Both the position numbers and the translations under genes were made by a program. Shown here in pieces: positions 1 to 8,098 of a DNA stretch of 21,767 nt (position 1 is the first letter of the stretch; every line of letters begins with the position of its first letter). The notes below the pieces were generated by a model that saw only the letters and a program-made list of their open reading frames with translations, was not told the origin of the DNA and did no database searches. The stretch is from contig JAUXFK010000013.1 of the NCBI GenBank assembly GCA_030623035.1, forward strand, positions 1 through 21,767, read 5' to 3'. Source of the stretch: Deltaproteobacteria bacterium. GTDB taxonomy: Bacteria > Desulfobacterota > UBA8473.

Positions 1-10
1 AATTTCCTTT

Positions 11-78
11 TTTTGACAGGATGTACAAGATGATCAGGATATAAGAAGAGTAAAAAAATCATGTTAATCCTGTCAAAA
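11..78. repeat. Imperfect inverted repeat with GACAGGAT-type 9-base units
   Basis: A 12-base perfect inverted repeat, TTTTGACAGGAT at 11-22 and ATCCTGTCAAAA at 67-78, brackets an AT-rich centre, and the arms continue to match imperfectly for about ten more bases. The left arm also shows a 9-base period at 15-41 (GACAGGATG, TACAAGATG, ATCAGGATA). From memory, degenerate GACAGGATTAACAGGAT-type elements are scattered between genes of several environmental phyla; their function is not known to me. A short hairpin (CGCCC, loop GAA, GGGCG, 84-96) follows. It lacks a T-run, so I do not call it a terminator. The element ends 124 bases before the first gene of the polysaccharide locus. Confidence 0.7.
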
Positions 79-202
79 GAGTCCGCCCGAAGGGCGCTAA
101 GTTCATAATTGATGTATCTTTCGCAATGCAGTGTTTTCTGAAATAAAAGTGAATAGATTCCATGATTCAAAATCGCAATTCCCTGCTTTTAAGGAGTAAG
201 AG

Positions 203-964
203 ATGAAATATCGACAGTTTATTTGGTTTTTATCATTTTTTTTAATTGTATCATGCGCGGGCAATAAAATTGTCAATAATGCGAATGGAAAAAAAGGAAT
301 CATTGTTAACAAAGAGGAAGGTTTCAATCCAGTCCCGTTTATCCTTGGGCCTGGAGATGAGATTACAATAAACGTTTGGAGGAATGATGATTTAAACAGG
401 GATGTACAAATCGATCCGTCCGGAAATATTTACCTCCCCCTTGTTGGAGAAATCAAAGCATCCGGTTTAACGATTGCCCAATTAAGGGGAAATATAACAT
501 CGAAACTATCAAACTACTTTTACGACCCACAGATAGATATTAATGTACTGACTCTAAAGAGCCAAAAAGTTCATGTCTTTGGTGAGGTTCAATCTCCTGG
601 TACATACACGATAGACCAAAATCTGTTTGCCTGGGAAGCCATATCAAAAGCAGGAGGGTTTACATCAGATGCCAACAGGAAAAAGGTCCTTCTTGTAAGA
701 AGCAAAGATGGCGTACCTACTGTGGCAGCTTTAAACATTCAAGATATGCTTAAAAAAGGCAAAATGGTTCAAGATGTCTACTTAAGAAGTGGGGATATCA
801 TTTATGTAACCCCCAGTTTCATAGCAAATTTAGAAAGATTCATGAGTCGATTTAATACCATCATTAGCCCCTTTGTTTCCCTTGAGAGGGGTATTGTTCT
901 TTATCCTGATGCAAGGGATGTACTTCGCGGAGAGGAAGATCCAAATATTATTATTACACCCTGA
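203..964 (+). CDS. Wza-like polysaccharide export lipoprotein
   Basis: Predicted outer-membrane component of exopolysaccharide export. The N-terminus is a lipoprotein signal: basic start, hydrophobic stretch at residues 6-17 and a lipobox ending in Cys18 (IVSC), so the mature protein should be lipid-anchored. A polysaccharide-export domain starts near residue 49 (GPGDEITINVW, then DPSGNIYLPLVGEI), followed by one SLBB-type beta-grasp domain from about residue 122 (VFGEVQSPGTY). At 253 residues it is shorter than E. coli Wza (about 380), consistent with fewer SLBB repeats, and I see no clear Wza-style C-terminal transmembrane helix. The start is supported by AAGGAG at 191-196, six bases before the ATG. 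It opens the locus; its usual partner, the Wzz/kinase protein, is the next gene, 283 bases downstream. Family assignment is secure; the identity of the exported polymer is unknown. Confidence 0.92.
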   Translation: MKYRQFIWFLSFFLIVSCAGNKIVNNANGKKGIIVNKEEGFNPVPFILGPGDEITINVWRNDDLNRDVQIDPSGNIYLPLVGEIKASGLTIAQLRGNITSKLSNYFYDPQIDINVLTLKSQKVHVFGEVQSPGTYTIDQNLFAWEAISKAGGFTSDANRKKVLLVRSKDGVPTVAALNIQDMLKKGKMVQDVYLRSGDIIYVTPSFIANLERFMSRFNTIISPFVSLERGIVLYPDARDVLRGEEDPNIIITP

Positions 965-1247
965 GATTTTATAAGTCCTTCAATAACTCTTCCATCAACA
1001 ATAGATTTGCTTATGCACGCAATCCTTTTTGGATCTTTGGCCATAATCCAATTGGTATGAATAGAAATATCTCAATCCTTATGTCCGATTCAGGACTGTT
1101 TTTTTAAGAAAGATTATTAGATCGTCTTTTGGTAATGAAATGAATGTACATATCAGGTTATAGGGAAATCATATAGAGATATATAGCGTAGTATAAGGAT
1201 GATGGCTAAATTACTTACTAACTAACCCACGGATAGAGGAATCTTAA
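965..1247. other. Intergenic leader before the Wzz/kinase gene
   Basis: This 283-base stretch holds no convincing gene. It is much longer than the other gaps in the locus, so a separate promoter for the downstream genes may lie here, but I cannot pick out a clear -35/-10 pair. A purine-rich AGAGGA at 1235-1240 is the likely ribosome binding site of the next gene. Confidence 0.5.
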
Positions 1248-3377
1248 ATGGAATTTTTAAAGTTATGGGAAATATTGCTTAGAAGAAAATGGATTGCTAT
1301 TGTTTCATTCATTGTTTTTTTTGCATCTGTAGCGATATGTACATATATTATTACCCCTACTTATAAAGCGAAAGTAAAAATACATATTGAAACATCCGAT
1401 TCTCTTTCATCCATTCTGTCAAAATTAGGGGTGCAAGATATGGGGATAGCATTTTTAGATACCAGTGATGAGCATGAAACGGATATAGCTCTCGCAACTA
1501 TCAGACCACTTATTAAAAAGTTAATATCTGATTTGACCTTGGAGGACAGCCATGGAAAGCCACTGGATCCTGATAAGCTTGTTAAATCGAGCATAATAAA
1601 CAAGATACTCTCTCGGCCCGGCATAAGTGTCGAACAATATGGAGATGCCGACATTTTAGAGATAGAATCAACATCTACCAGTCCTTCTGAGGCAGCCGAT
1701 ATGTCTAATAAACTGGCTGAGTTTTACATCGAAGATAGGATTGAACAAACCAGAAAAAAATACAAGGACGTAAGGATATCTATCGGAAAGCAGATTCAAA
1801 AGGTTAAAGAAGAATACTATAAGTCATTAAATGACGTTAAGGATTTTAAAATTAAAAATGGAATCGTTGACCTGGATCAGGAGACTCAGAGCCTGATCAA
1901 TAAGATAGTCAGTTTAAAAGAGAGTTATGAAGAAAATGAAAGAACAATTCTCGGATTAGAAAGAGAGATGGACGAGGCTAAAGAGAAACTCGATGAGATT
2001 AAGATGTTTAGAAAAGAGTCAAAAGACTTTTCACAGAGTGATGAGATAAAAAATCTAAAATCAAAACTCAACGATCTTTTAGTTAATATTGCTGAAAGGA
2101 GTGTAGATATAAAGAAAGAGCATCCTGACTTCATCCAGTTAGAAAAAATGACAGATAAGGTGAAAGGGTTAATCAATGATGAAGCAAAGGTGGTTTTTAA
2201 CTCCGAGAGGTTTTCAATAGACCCTGTATATGACGACCTCTCTATGGGGCTGGTCACAAACTTCATCAACAAAGAGGTAACCTTAGCCAAAAGTAGACTG
2301 ATTAAAAAATATATAAAAGAATATCAGGATAAATTGCTGGAGATGCCGCAAAGGTATCTTGAAAGCTCAAAGTTTGAATTGAACCTCTCCGTAAATGAGG
2401 AGACTTATCAGTCCCTGTTGGAATATTTGACTCATGTCAGTATCGCTGAGTCAATGGCAATATCCAATATATGCCTTGTAGAGCCTGCCGATATACCTGA
2501 TAGGCCTAACTTTCCGAAAAAAGTGCTGAATTTTTTTCTTGGGATTTTCCTTGGATTTTTCTGGGGGCTGGCGGTCGCCTTTTTTATAGAGTATATAGAT
2601 AATACCATTAAATCACCTGACGACATAAAAAACGTTAAATTTTTTCCAATCCTTGGAATAATCCCAAGGACAAAATATCTTAAGGATATGGGTACGATTT
2701 CTAAAGTAGATCCTAAATTACATATTTTTGAGGTCTATCGAACAATAAGGAACAATATACGATACACCTTTGCTGATAAACCAATAAAGAACATTGCAAT
2801 AACCAGCTCTATTGAACATGAGGGGAAGAGTTCTCTGGCTTCAAATATTTCTATAATTCTTAGCAAAACGGACAAGAAGGTTATACTAATAGACCTAAAT
2901 TTAAGAAGGCCGTCACTCCATAAATTTTTCGATCTCTCTAACTACACTGGGATTACAGATGTAGTTGCCAAGGGAATGCAATTAGAAGAAGCAATAGTTC
3001 ATGCTGATATTGAAGGGCTGGACTTACTAACAGCCGGTACTGTTCCCTCTGATCCCAGCAGGTTAATTGAGTCAAAAAGGTTAAGGGATACCATTGAGAA
3101 GCTTGGGGAAATGTATGATATGATTATCATCGATACACCGCCGGTTATGACGGTAAATGACGCCATTGTTATAGGAAGATTTGTAGACTGCGTCTTATAC
3201 GTAATTGAATCAGGAAGGGTTGCCTTTCCTATGATAGAAAATATAAGAGAAGAGATGGAAAAGGCAGAAATTAAACTTGTCGGTACGGTTTTAAACAAGG
3301 CGGATGGTTATGGTTCAAGATATTACAGTTATCGTTCACTTTTAATTCCTTTCGAGAAATGTAAAAATTCCTTTTGA
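1248..3377 (+). CDS. Wzz/Wzc-like chain-length regulator fused to BY-type tyrosine kinase
   Basis: Predicted inner-membrane polysaccharide co-polymerase that controls polymerisation and export with the Wza-like lipoprotein. An N-terminal Wzz domain starts with a membrane helix (residues 15-35). It is followed by a long charged region with likely coiled coil (about 165-280), a tyrosine/Gln-rich segment near 385 (NEETYQSLLEYL), a Pro-rich stretch (PADIPDRPNFP) and a second membrane helix (about 425-450). The cytoplasmic C-terminal third is a bacterial tyrosine kinase: Walker A ending EGKSS (525-529), Walker A' ILIDLNLRRP with Asp549, and Walker B MIIIDTPP with Asp629. A short tail has four tyrosines (688, 692, 693, 695), the expected autophosphorylation cluster. 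Two motifs are unusual: A' has Asn551 where Asp is usual, and the start of the P-loop lacks the common PGEGK. The start is supported by AGAGGA seven bases upstream. Kinase activity is plausible but not assured. Confidence 0.92.
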   Translation: MEFLKLWEILLRRKWIAIVSFIVFFASVAICTYIITPTYKAKVKIHIETSDSLSSILSKLGVQDMGIAFLDTSDEHETDIALATIRPLIKKLISDLTLEDSHGKPLDPDKLVKSSIINKILSRPGISVEQYGDADILEIESTSTSPSEAADMSNKLAEFYIEDRIEQTRKKYKDVRISIGKQIQKVKEEYYKSLNDVKDFKIKNGIVDLDQETQSLINKIVSLKESYEENERTILGLEREMDEAKEKLDEIKMFRKESKDFSQSDEIKNLKSKLNDLLVNIAERSVDIKKEHPDFIQLEKMTDKVKGLINDEAKVVFNSERFSIDPVYDDLSMGLVTNFINKEVTLAKSRLIKKYIKEYQDKLLEMPQRYLESSKFELNLSVNEETYQSLLEYLTHVSIAESMAISNICLVEPADIPDRPNFPKKVLNFFLGIFLGFFWGLAVAFFIEYIDNTIKSPDDIKNVKFFPILGIIPRTKYLKDMGTISKVDPKLHIFEVYRTIRNNIRYTFADKPIKNIAITSSIEHEGKSSLASNISIILSKTDKKVILIDLNLRRPSLHKFFDLSNYTGITDVVAKGMQLEEAIVHADIEGLDLLTAGTVPSDPSRLIESKRLRDTIEKLGEMYDMIIIDTPPVMTVNDAIVIGRFVDCVLYVIESGRVAFPMIENIREEMEKAEIKLVGTVLNKADGYGSRYYSYRSLLIPFEKCKNSF

Positions 3378-3402
3378 AAAGAGATACATAGGATTTTTTA
3401 AA

Positions 3403-5619
3403 GTGCCTATCTTGGTCAAGAGAATGAAAAGCATTCTCAGCCTCTTAATAAAAACTACAAGCATATTGATAATCATTAGTACATTCCTGCTATTTCATGC
3501 CGGCATTTTATCTTCTCAAGAACAGGGCAATGAAGAAGGTCTGAGACAAAAAGAAGGCATTTTTGCTCCACATACAATAAGGGGAGAGGTAACAGCGGTT
3601 GATAGCAATGCTATAGTTGTAAAAACAAATACCGGTGATTTTGAAGAGGTAAAGTTAACGCAAAGAACATGTTATGTAAAAGAGTTAAATGTTGCAAAGG
3701 ATCAACTAAAAATAGGGGAAAAGCTCCTTGTTATAGGGGGATTTTTTAAACAGGATACACTTAATGCAAGATTGATTAAGATAATAAAAACGAGAGATGA
3801 TCCTGTAAGAAGACCAAAATTCATGGGAAGAAAATTTTCAAGACATAAAAGATTCGAATCCCGTGAAAGTAGAAAGCAATACCCGATTATCGGAGAAATT
3901 ACAGAGTTAGAACCATTAACAATCAAAGGTAATACGGGTAATATAAGGACAATTAGAATAACGAATACAACAAAAATAATAAAGGAAAGCGAAGTAGAGC
4001 ATTCTGAGATAATAAGAGGCAAAAAGGTAACAATAATAACAAGGTCTATTCCCCATACAAATAAGCGGGAAGGCATAAAGGTCATTGCTGCAGTTGAAAA
4101 AGAGGGAGTTCTAAAGAAAGGATCCGATCCGTTCTTAAAGACTGTCAGTAGTAATGAGGGTGTTAATGGGCTCCCCAAGAAGTTTACTGTGGAGGATGTG
4201 GATGTTAGCAACCTCCTTACAGATATTTCTCGAGTGTCTGCCAGCTCTGAATTTATTTATGGAATGTGGCTTGGCAGGGGGCTTTATTCTAATGAAGAGC
4301 TTGATAGAGCGTTTCGTGTAGCCCACAATCTTGGGATAAAACACTTTATGATAGAATTTAAATGGGGCTATGTAGAGCCAGAAAACGACAAATGGGACTG
4401 GACTAATGAAAAAACCATTGATGTGGAGCATGTGATTAAACTTGCCAGATATTATAATATATCAATAATCCCTTATCTTGATACATTTATGCCCTGGGGT
4501 GAAAGAAAAAAACTAAATCCAAACAGGGGAGAATGTTTAGGACCTCCATCGAGATGGGGGCAATATCAAGCACCAGATCCAAAGGAGTATGCGGATTATG
4601 CCTTTAAAGTGGTTGATAAATTAAAGCGCAGCGGTGTAGCTGTAAAGTATGTGGAGTTAGATAATGAGGTTTCTAATATAAATGATGGTTACCAATCGTG
4701 GAACTGTTTCATTAATGTTACTGCGAAACAGATCAAGGAATTTGAAAATAATGCCTATAACAGGATTAAATCCGTGTATCCGGACATTATGATCAGTTCA
4801 ACAACCTTTTCTTTCCCGGGGCTTCCACATCGTCTGTACGAAAATTTTATTGAAGACAATATAAGAAGAAACTCCTTTATCAGGGCATATTTTGAAGATG
4901 AGCCGAAACCAGAGTTTGATTTCCTTGGAATTCATGAAGTGTTGATGGGAAGTGGCAGCCCTTATACAATGGCCAAGAAACCGGAAAATGCGGATTATGA
5001 GTACAATTTTGGCTCATACCACGATGCCTATGACATATGGAGGGAGATCCTTGATAAATACGGGTTTAACAACAAACCAATCTTCAATTTAGAATGTGCC
5101 GCTGTTCGCAAAGGGATACAGGATGCTCAATTACTGCAACGGGTTGTTTTTGCAAGAACAAATGCAAAAAAGAACAGGGTAATGGGTTGGGTTTTGTCTC
5201 AATTAACAGGGTCAAAAAGATTTCGAAAAGGCAAAGGAAAAAAAAGGAGTGTAATTGGCATAACAGAGCTTGATCAAGGCTATCATTTAAAAGAAGGTTA
5301 TTATGCATATTATACATTAATGACTACATTGGCCTGTTATCCAAACTATGAAGGAAGGGTAATGGGTGAGTTAAATACCCATAAGCCATTGATAGAAAAA
5401 TTCCGCAGTGACGCAAATAGAGTCTTATATATTGCTTTCATTCCCTATCATATGAAGTTGGAAAAGGCCTTAAAATTCTCTTTATTTGTCGGCTCATCTA
5501 AAGAAATAAAAGTAACAAAATCGAATGGGGTGTCTTTTGTCACAGAAAGCAACAAAGAGGGGTTTATTAGTTTCAATATAGATAAAAAGCCGATATTTAT
5601 TGAGGTAAACGAAGGTTAA
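3403..5619 (+). CDS. Exported clan GH-A glycosidase with two N-terminal small beta domains (PslG-like role proposed)
   Basis: Predicted glycoside hydrolase acting in the periplasm or at the cell surface. An N-terminal signal or anchor helix (about residues 11-33) is followed by two similar small beta modules at about 57-130 and 160-233. Each opens with a GEVTAVDS- or GEITELEP-like strand, reminiscent of DUF5666/OB-like domains. After a linker, a TIM-barrel from about 284 carries the clan GH-A pattern: an Asn-Glu acid/base in ELDNEVSN (Glu422) and a second Glu on a later strand in FNLECAA (Glu564) as candidate nucleophile. GH39-type enzymes such as PslG occur in exopolysaccharide operons and trim or release the polymer, and this is my preferred analogy. 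The start used is GTG; an ATG seven codons later (3424) gives a more typical signal peptide, and neither has a clear Shine-Dalgarno. It lies 25 bases after the kinase gene. The exact GH family is not determined. Confidence 0.8.
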   Translation: MPILVKRMKSILSLLIKTTSILIIISTFLLFHAGILSSQEQGNEEGLRQKEGIFAPHTIRGEVTAVDSNAIVVKTNTGDFEEVKLTQRTCYVKELNVAKDQLKIGEKLLVIGGFFKQDTLNARLIKIIKTRDDPVRRPKFMGRKFSRHKRFESRESRKQYPIIGEITELEPLTIKGNTGNIRTIRITNTTKIIKESEVEHSEIIRGKKVTIITRSIPHTNKREGIKVIAAVEKEGVLKKGSDPFLKTVSSNEGVNGLPKKFTVEDVDVSNLLTDISRVSASSEFIYGMWLGRGLYSNEELDRAFRVAHNLGIKHFMIEFKWGYVEPENDKWDWTNEKTIDVEHVIKLARYYNISIIPYLDTFMPWGERKKLNPNRGECLGPPSRWGQYQAPDPKEYADYAFKVVDKLKRSGVAVKYVELDNEVSNINDGYQSWNCFINVTAKQIKEFENNAYNRIKSVYPDIMISSTTFSFPGLPHRLYENFIEDNIRRNSFIRAYFEDEPKPEFDFLGIHEVLMGSGSPYTMAKKPENADYEYNFGSYHDAYDIWREILDKYGFNNKPIFNLECAAVRKGIQDAQLLQRVVFARTNAKKNRVMGWVLSQLTGSKRFRKGKGKKRSVIGITELDQGYHLKEGYYAYYTLMTTLACYPNYEGRVMGELNTHKPLIEKFRSDANRVLYIAFIPYHMKLEKALKFSLFVGSSKEIKVTKSNGVSFVTESNKEGFISFNIDKKPIFIEVNEG
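4114..4136 (+). repeat. In-frame palindrome encoding KKGSDPFLK
   Basis: A 23-base imperfect palindrome (AAGAA-A-GGATC-C-GATCC-G-TTCTT) sits inside the glycosidase gene, in the linker between the second small beta domain and the TIM-barrel (residues about 238-246). The peptide KGSDPF looks like the translated product of a dispersed palindromic repeat, which I recall from proteins of several environmental phyla. That comparison is from memory and unchecked. It lies where an insertion would be tolerated. Confidence 0.5.
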
Positions 5620-5656
5620 AGGTCTTAGATTAGACAATCGTTTGTTAATTTCGTGT

Positions 5657-7108
5657 ATGCCCGGAGATTTATATATTTTGAAGGAAACCAGAGAAAGGGT
5701 ACTTTTACCTATTGATTCATATTGGGTGATCTTGGCCACACTCTTCATTCTCACAGTAGCCTTTGGATCTATTTCAGCATACAGTTATAAAACCGCTGTA
5801 TTGGGGATTGCGTTTCTTTTTTTTTCAACAGCAGTTTTTGTAAAACCCATAATCGGTCTCTACTCTATTCTTTTCTCCTTGCCTCTTATGAATATCGGGT
5901 TTGTATATGAGAACCCAAACAGGACAAACGATGAATTTATTTCCATAGCGGCTGTTCCTATTGTGGTTACTTTTGTTGTCTATTTAACTAATAGGGTATT
6001 ATATTCAAAGCATAAAAGTAACACAATAAGACAAGGTAGTTATCATTATGCGCAGTTTTTGTTATTCTTTCTAATCCTTGGGTTCTCTATAATTTCATTA
6101 CTTTGGACGATTGACTCTGCTCATGGCCTTAATAATATTTTCGTGCTGATACTGGGTTTTATCCTCATCATACTATTTTCCGGAAATATTTTAACAAAAG
6201 AGCATATACACCATATACTAAAAGTTCTTCCTCTTCTTGGTCTTTTCCTTGCTTTTTTACTGCTGTTGTCAGACATTTATTATGATTTTACAAGCACGGT
6301 TAAACTATCCGACTATTTTGATCTTGTAGTCATGTTGCATGCAAATGCTATGGAAGGGAAGGTAAGACCAGGTGGATTTGCCCCGGTAGACCTCGCTTCA
6401 AATATACTTACAATATTCGTTTTCACCAATATTGCCCTTGCATATATATCCGGATGGAGAGGAAGAATACTTCTTTTGCTACACTCATTTCTCCTGATCA
6501 TATGTATATTAAAGACCGCATCTAAGGCCGGGGCTTTAAGCCTGGCTTTCGGTCTCTTCCTTCTTCCTATTATTATCCCGGAATTACGCAATAAGGTTAT
6601 TCGATTAACAACAGTAGGCGTTTTTGCTATAGGGTTTGTTCTTGTATTTTTTGGGAAAGTAATATTGATGAGATTTGGAGTTATGATTTCTGGCGAAGCT
6701 GGTTTTCTTACAGACAGAGTTTATTGGTGGTCACAGGGGTTTGAACAACTTTATAAGTCAAGTGGTATTGGTTTAGGAGCGGGAGGGTTTACGAGAATTA
6801 TCGATCCAGTACCTGCTGCTCATAGTTTCTACTTTTCTGTCTTATTTGACCTCGGCATCTTTGGCTTTGTCCTTTTTATGACTCTGCTGGTAGTCATAAT
6901 TCGCAAGATAATCGTGTCATTGCCTGGAATCGCTCAAACTGAGATGAGGTTTCTGCTTTATTGTTTGTCTATTGCCCTTGTGACATTGTTTTTACATGGA
7001 TTTGTCGATTTTGACTACTCATATCTCCCTTTTTGGGCACTCGTAGGATTTATGATGGGTATCATACGAATATATAAAACGAAAAAGGAAGCTACGGTCT
7101 CAGCATAA
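5657..7108 (+). CDS. Wzy/WaaL-type O-antigen polymerase or ligase, integral membrane
   Basis: Predicted polytopic inner-membrane protein with roughly ten to twelve hydrophobic segments, of the O-antigen polymerase/ligase (Wzy_C) family. The family signature is in the C-terminal half: a large periplasmic-type loop with RVYWWSQGFEQL, then GIGLGAGGF and AAHSFYFSVLFDLGIFG, matching the usual HNxYLxxLxExGxxG pattern (His389 when counted from this start). In Wzx/Wzy systems this protein polymerises lipid-linked repeat units flipped by the Wzx protein encoded downstream. A ligase role cannot be excluded from sequence. I chose the ATG at 5657; the frame also opens with a TTG at 5642, and neither has a strong ribosome binding site. 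It follows the glycosidase by under 40 bases and precedes an acyltransferase by 15, so it is probably in the same operon. Confidence 0.85.
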   Translation: MPGDLYILKETRERVLLPIDSYWVILATLFILTVAFGSISAYSYKTAVLGIAFLFFSTAVFVKPIIGLYSILFSLPLMNIGFVYENPNRTNDEFISIAAVPIVVTFVVYLTNRVLYSKHKSNTIRQGSYHYAQFLLFFLILGFSIISLLWTIDSAHGLNNIFVLILGFILIILFSGNILTKEHIHHILKVLPLLGLFLAFLLLLSDIYYDFTSTVKLSDYFDLVVMLHANAMEGKVRPGGFAPVDLASNILTIFVFTNIALAYISGWRGRILLLLHSFLLIICILKTASKAGALSLAFGLFLLPIIIPELRNKVIRLTTVGVFAIGFVLVFFGKVILMRFGVMISGEAGFLTDRVYWWSQGFEQLYKSSGIGLGAGGFTRIIDPVPAAHSFYFSVLFDLGIFGFVLFMTLLVVIIRKIIVSLPGIAQTEMRFLLYCLSIALVTLFLHGFVDFDYSYLPFWALVGFMMGIIRIYKTKKEATVSA

Positions 7109-7123
7109 AGAGATAAAAAGATT

Positions 7124-8098
7124 ATGATAGGCAGTTTCACAAAATGGATATTCTGGCGATATCTTCGAATTATAATTGCGCATATGCCTTTAAGTGTTAT
7201 TCACACGATTGTACCGGCAATATCCCTTTTTCAACTCATTGCTTCCGGTAACAGACGAAAAATTACCATTTCAGAGTTGTCTTCATCCGGTCTAATAGAT
7301 AAAAACAAGGCCTTTAAAATTCTCTATCGTTCAGTTATCAATCAAAACAACTTCCAGGTCAAGATGTGTTACCTACCGAATATAAATAGTGAAAATGTAA
7401 ATGACTATTTTAGGGTTGATGGGTTACAATATCTGGATGAAGCCATGAAGATAGGAAAGGGTACAGTACTGCTCAATCCTCATTTTGGCCCCTTTTTACT
7501 TGTAATGCCAGCCCTTGGACATATGGGATATAAACTGAATCAGGTTGTCCTTCAAGGAGAACCGATAACAGGAAGACGAAAGGGTTTGAATAGGCTAATA
7601 TATGATGCCAAGTTTGATGCAATCGATAGAAATTTGCCTGCCAATTTTATCAACGCTGCAAATAATAAGCTGGCAATTCGGGATGTATTAACTTCACTTT
7701 CGGAAAATCAGATTGTACTCTTTGCTTCAACGGGGAGGGGGGGGAAGTCCTGGCATGAAGTAAGCTTTTTGGGAAGAAGAGCGACATTTAACCTCATGCC
7801 TTTTAAGGTTGCACTGAAGGCAGGTTCAGCATTGATACCAGCCTTTGTAATCGATTCAAAACCGATTGCCAAGGTTATTATTGAAAAACCATTAGACGTC
7901 TTAGAAGGAGAAACACCAGAGAAGATGCTTGAAAAATATATTTCAGTACTGTCTTTATTTGTAAAGAGATATCCGGAACATTTCGCTTTTTACCTATACG
8001 ATATGCATATTCAAGCATGGTGGGATGACCATCCTTTCTTCTCAGACTATCCAGTGAAGATCAGACAGAGAAAAGTTGAGGGCAACCGTGTGGAATAA
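7124..8098 (+). CDS. LpxL/HtrB-like acyltransferase, paralogue A (non-canonical active site)
   Basis: Member of the lipid A biosynthesis (LpxL/HtrB) acyltransferase family, expected at the inner membrane through its hydrophobic N-terminus (about residues 7-37). Length (324) is normal for the family. The core is recognisable: GKGTVLLNPHFGPFLLVMPAL, then GHMGYKLNQVV, and late PFKVALKAGSALIPAFVID. The catalytic motif in LpxL is His-x4-Glu/Asp; here His120 is present but residue 125 is Leu, so the acid is missing. The later region, which often carries acidic and Arg residues, reads ASTGRGGKSW. A paralogue (14634-15581) has the same His and the same missing acid, so this is a subfamily trait rather than random decay. 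Possible roles are acylation of a glycan or lipid carrier, or a non-catalytic or altered chemistry. It ends inside the next gene by 11 bases, suggesting coupling. Confidence 0.82.
   Translation: MIGSFTKWIFWRYLRIIIAHMPLSVIHTIVPAISLFQLIASGNRRKITISELSSSGLIDKNKAFKILYRSVINQNNFQVKMCYLPNINSENVNDYFRVDGLQYLDEAMKIGKGTVLLNPHFGPFLLVMPALGHMGYKLNQVVLQGEPITGRRKGLNRLIYDAKFDAIDRNLPANFINAANNKLAIRDVLTSLSENQIVLFASTGRGGKSWHEVSFLGRRATFNLMPFKVALKAGSALIPAFVIDSKPIAKVIIEKPLDVLEGETPEKMLEKYISVLSLFVKRYPEHFAFYLYDMHIQAWWDDHPFFSDYPVKIRQRKVEGNRVE

Noticed and set aside
84..96. CGCCC-GAA-GGGCG hairpin as a rho-independent terminator
   Set aside because: The stem is only five base pairs and no T-run follows on either strand.
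963..1056. Minus-strand open stretch reading MAKDPKRIACISKS and onward, running into the export gene's 3' end
   Set aside because: It is short, lacks a ribosome site and partner sequence, and continues as the antisense of a real gene. A decayed gene end is possible but not supported.
1199..1225. Eight-codon frame MMAKLLTN as a leader peptide for the Wzz/kinase gene
   Set aside because: AAGG directly touches the ATG, there is no attenuator hairpin after it, and such tiny frames arise by chance.
3702..4211. Long antisense open frame opposite the glycosidase gene
   Set aside because: It mirrors the codon use of the real gene, has no ribosome site or recognisable domain, and overlaps it completely.
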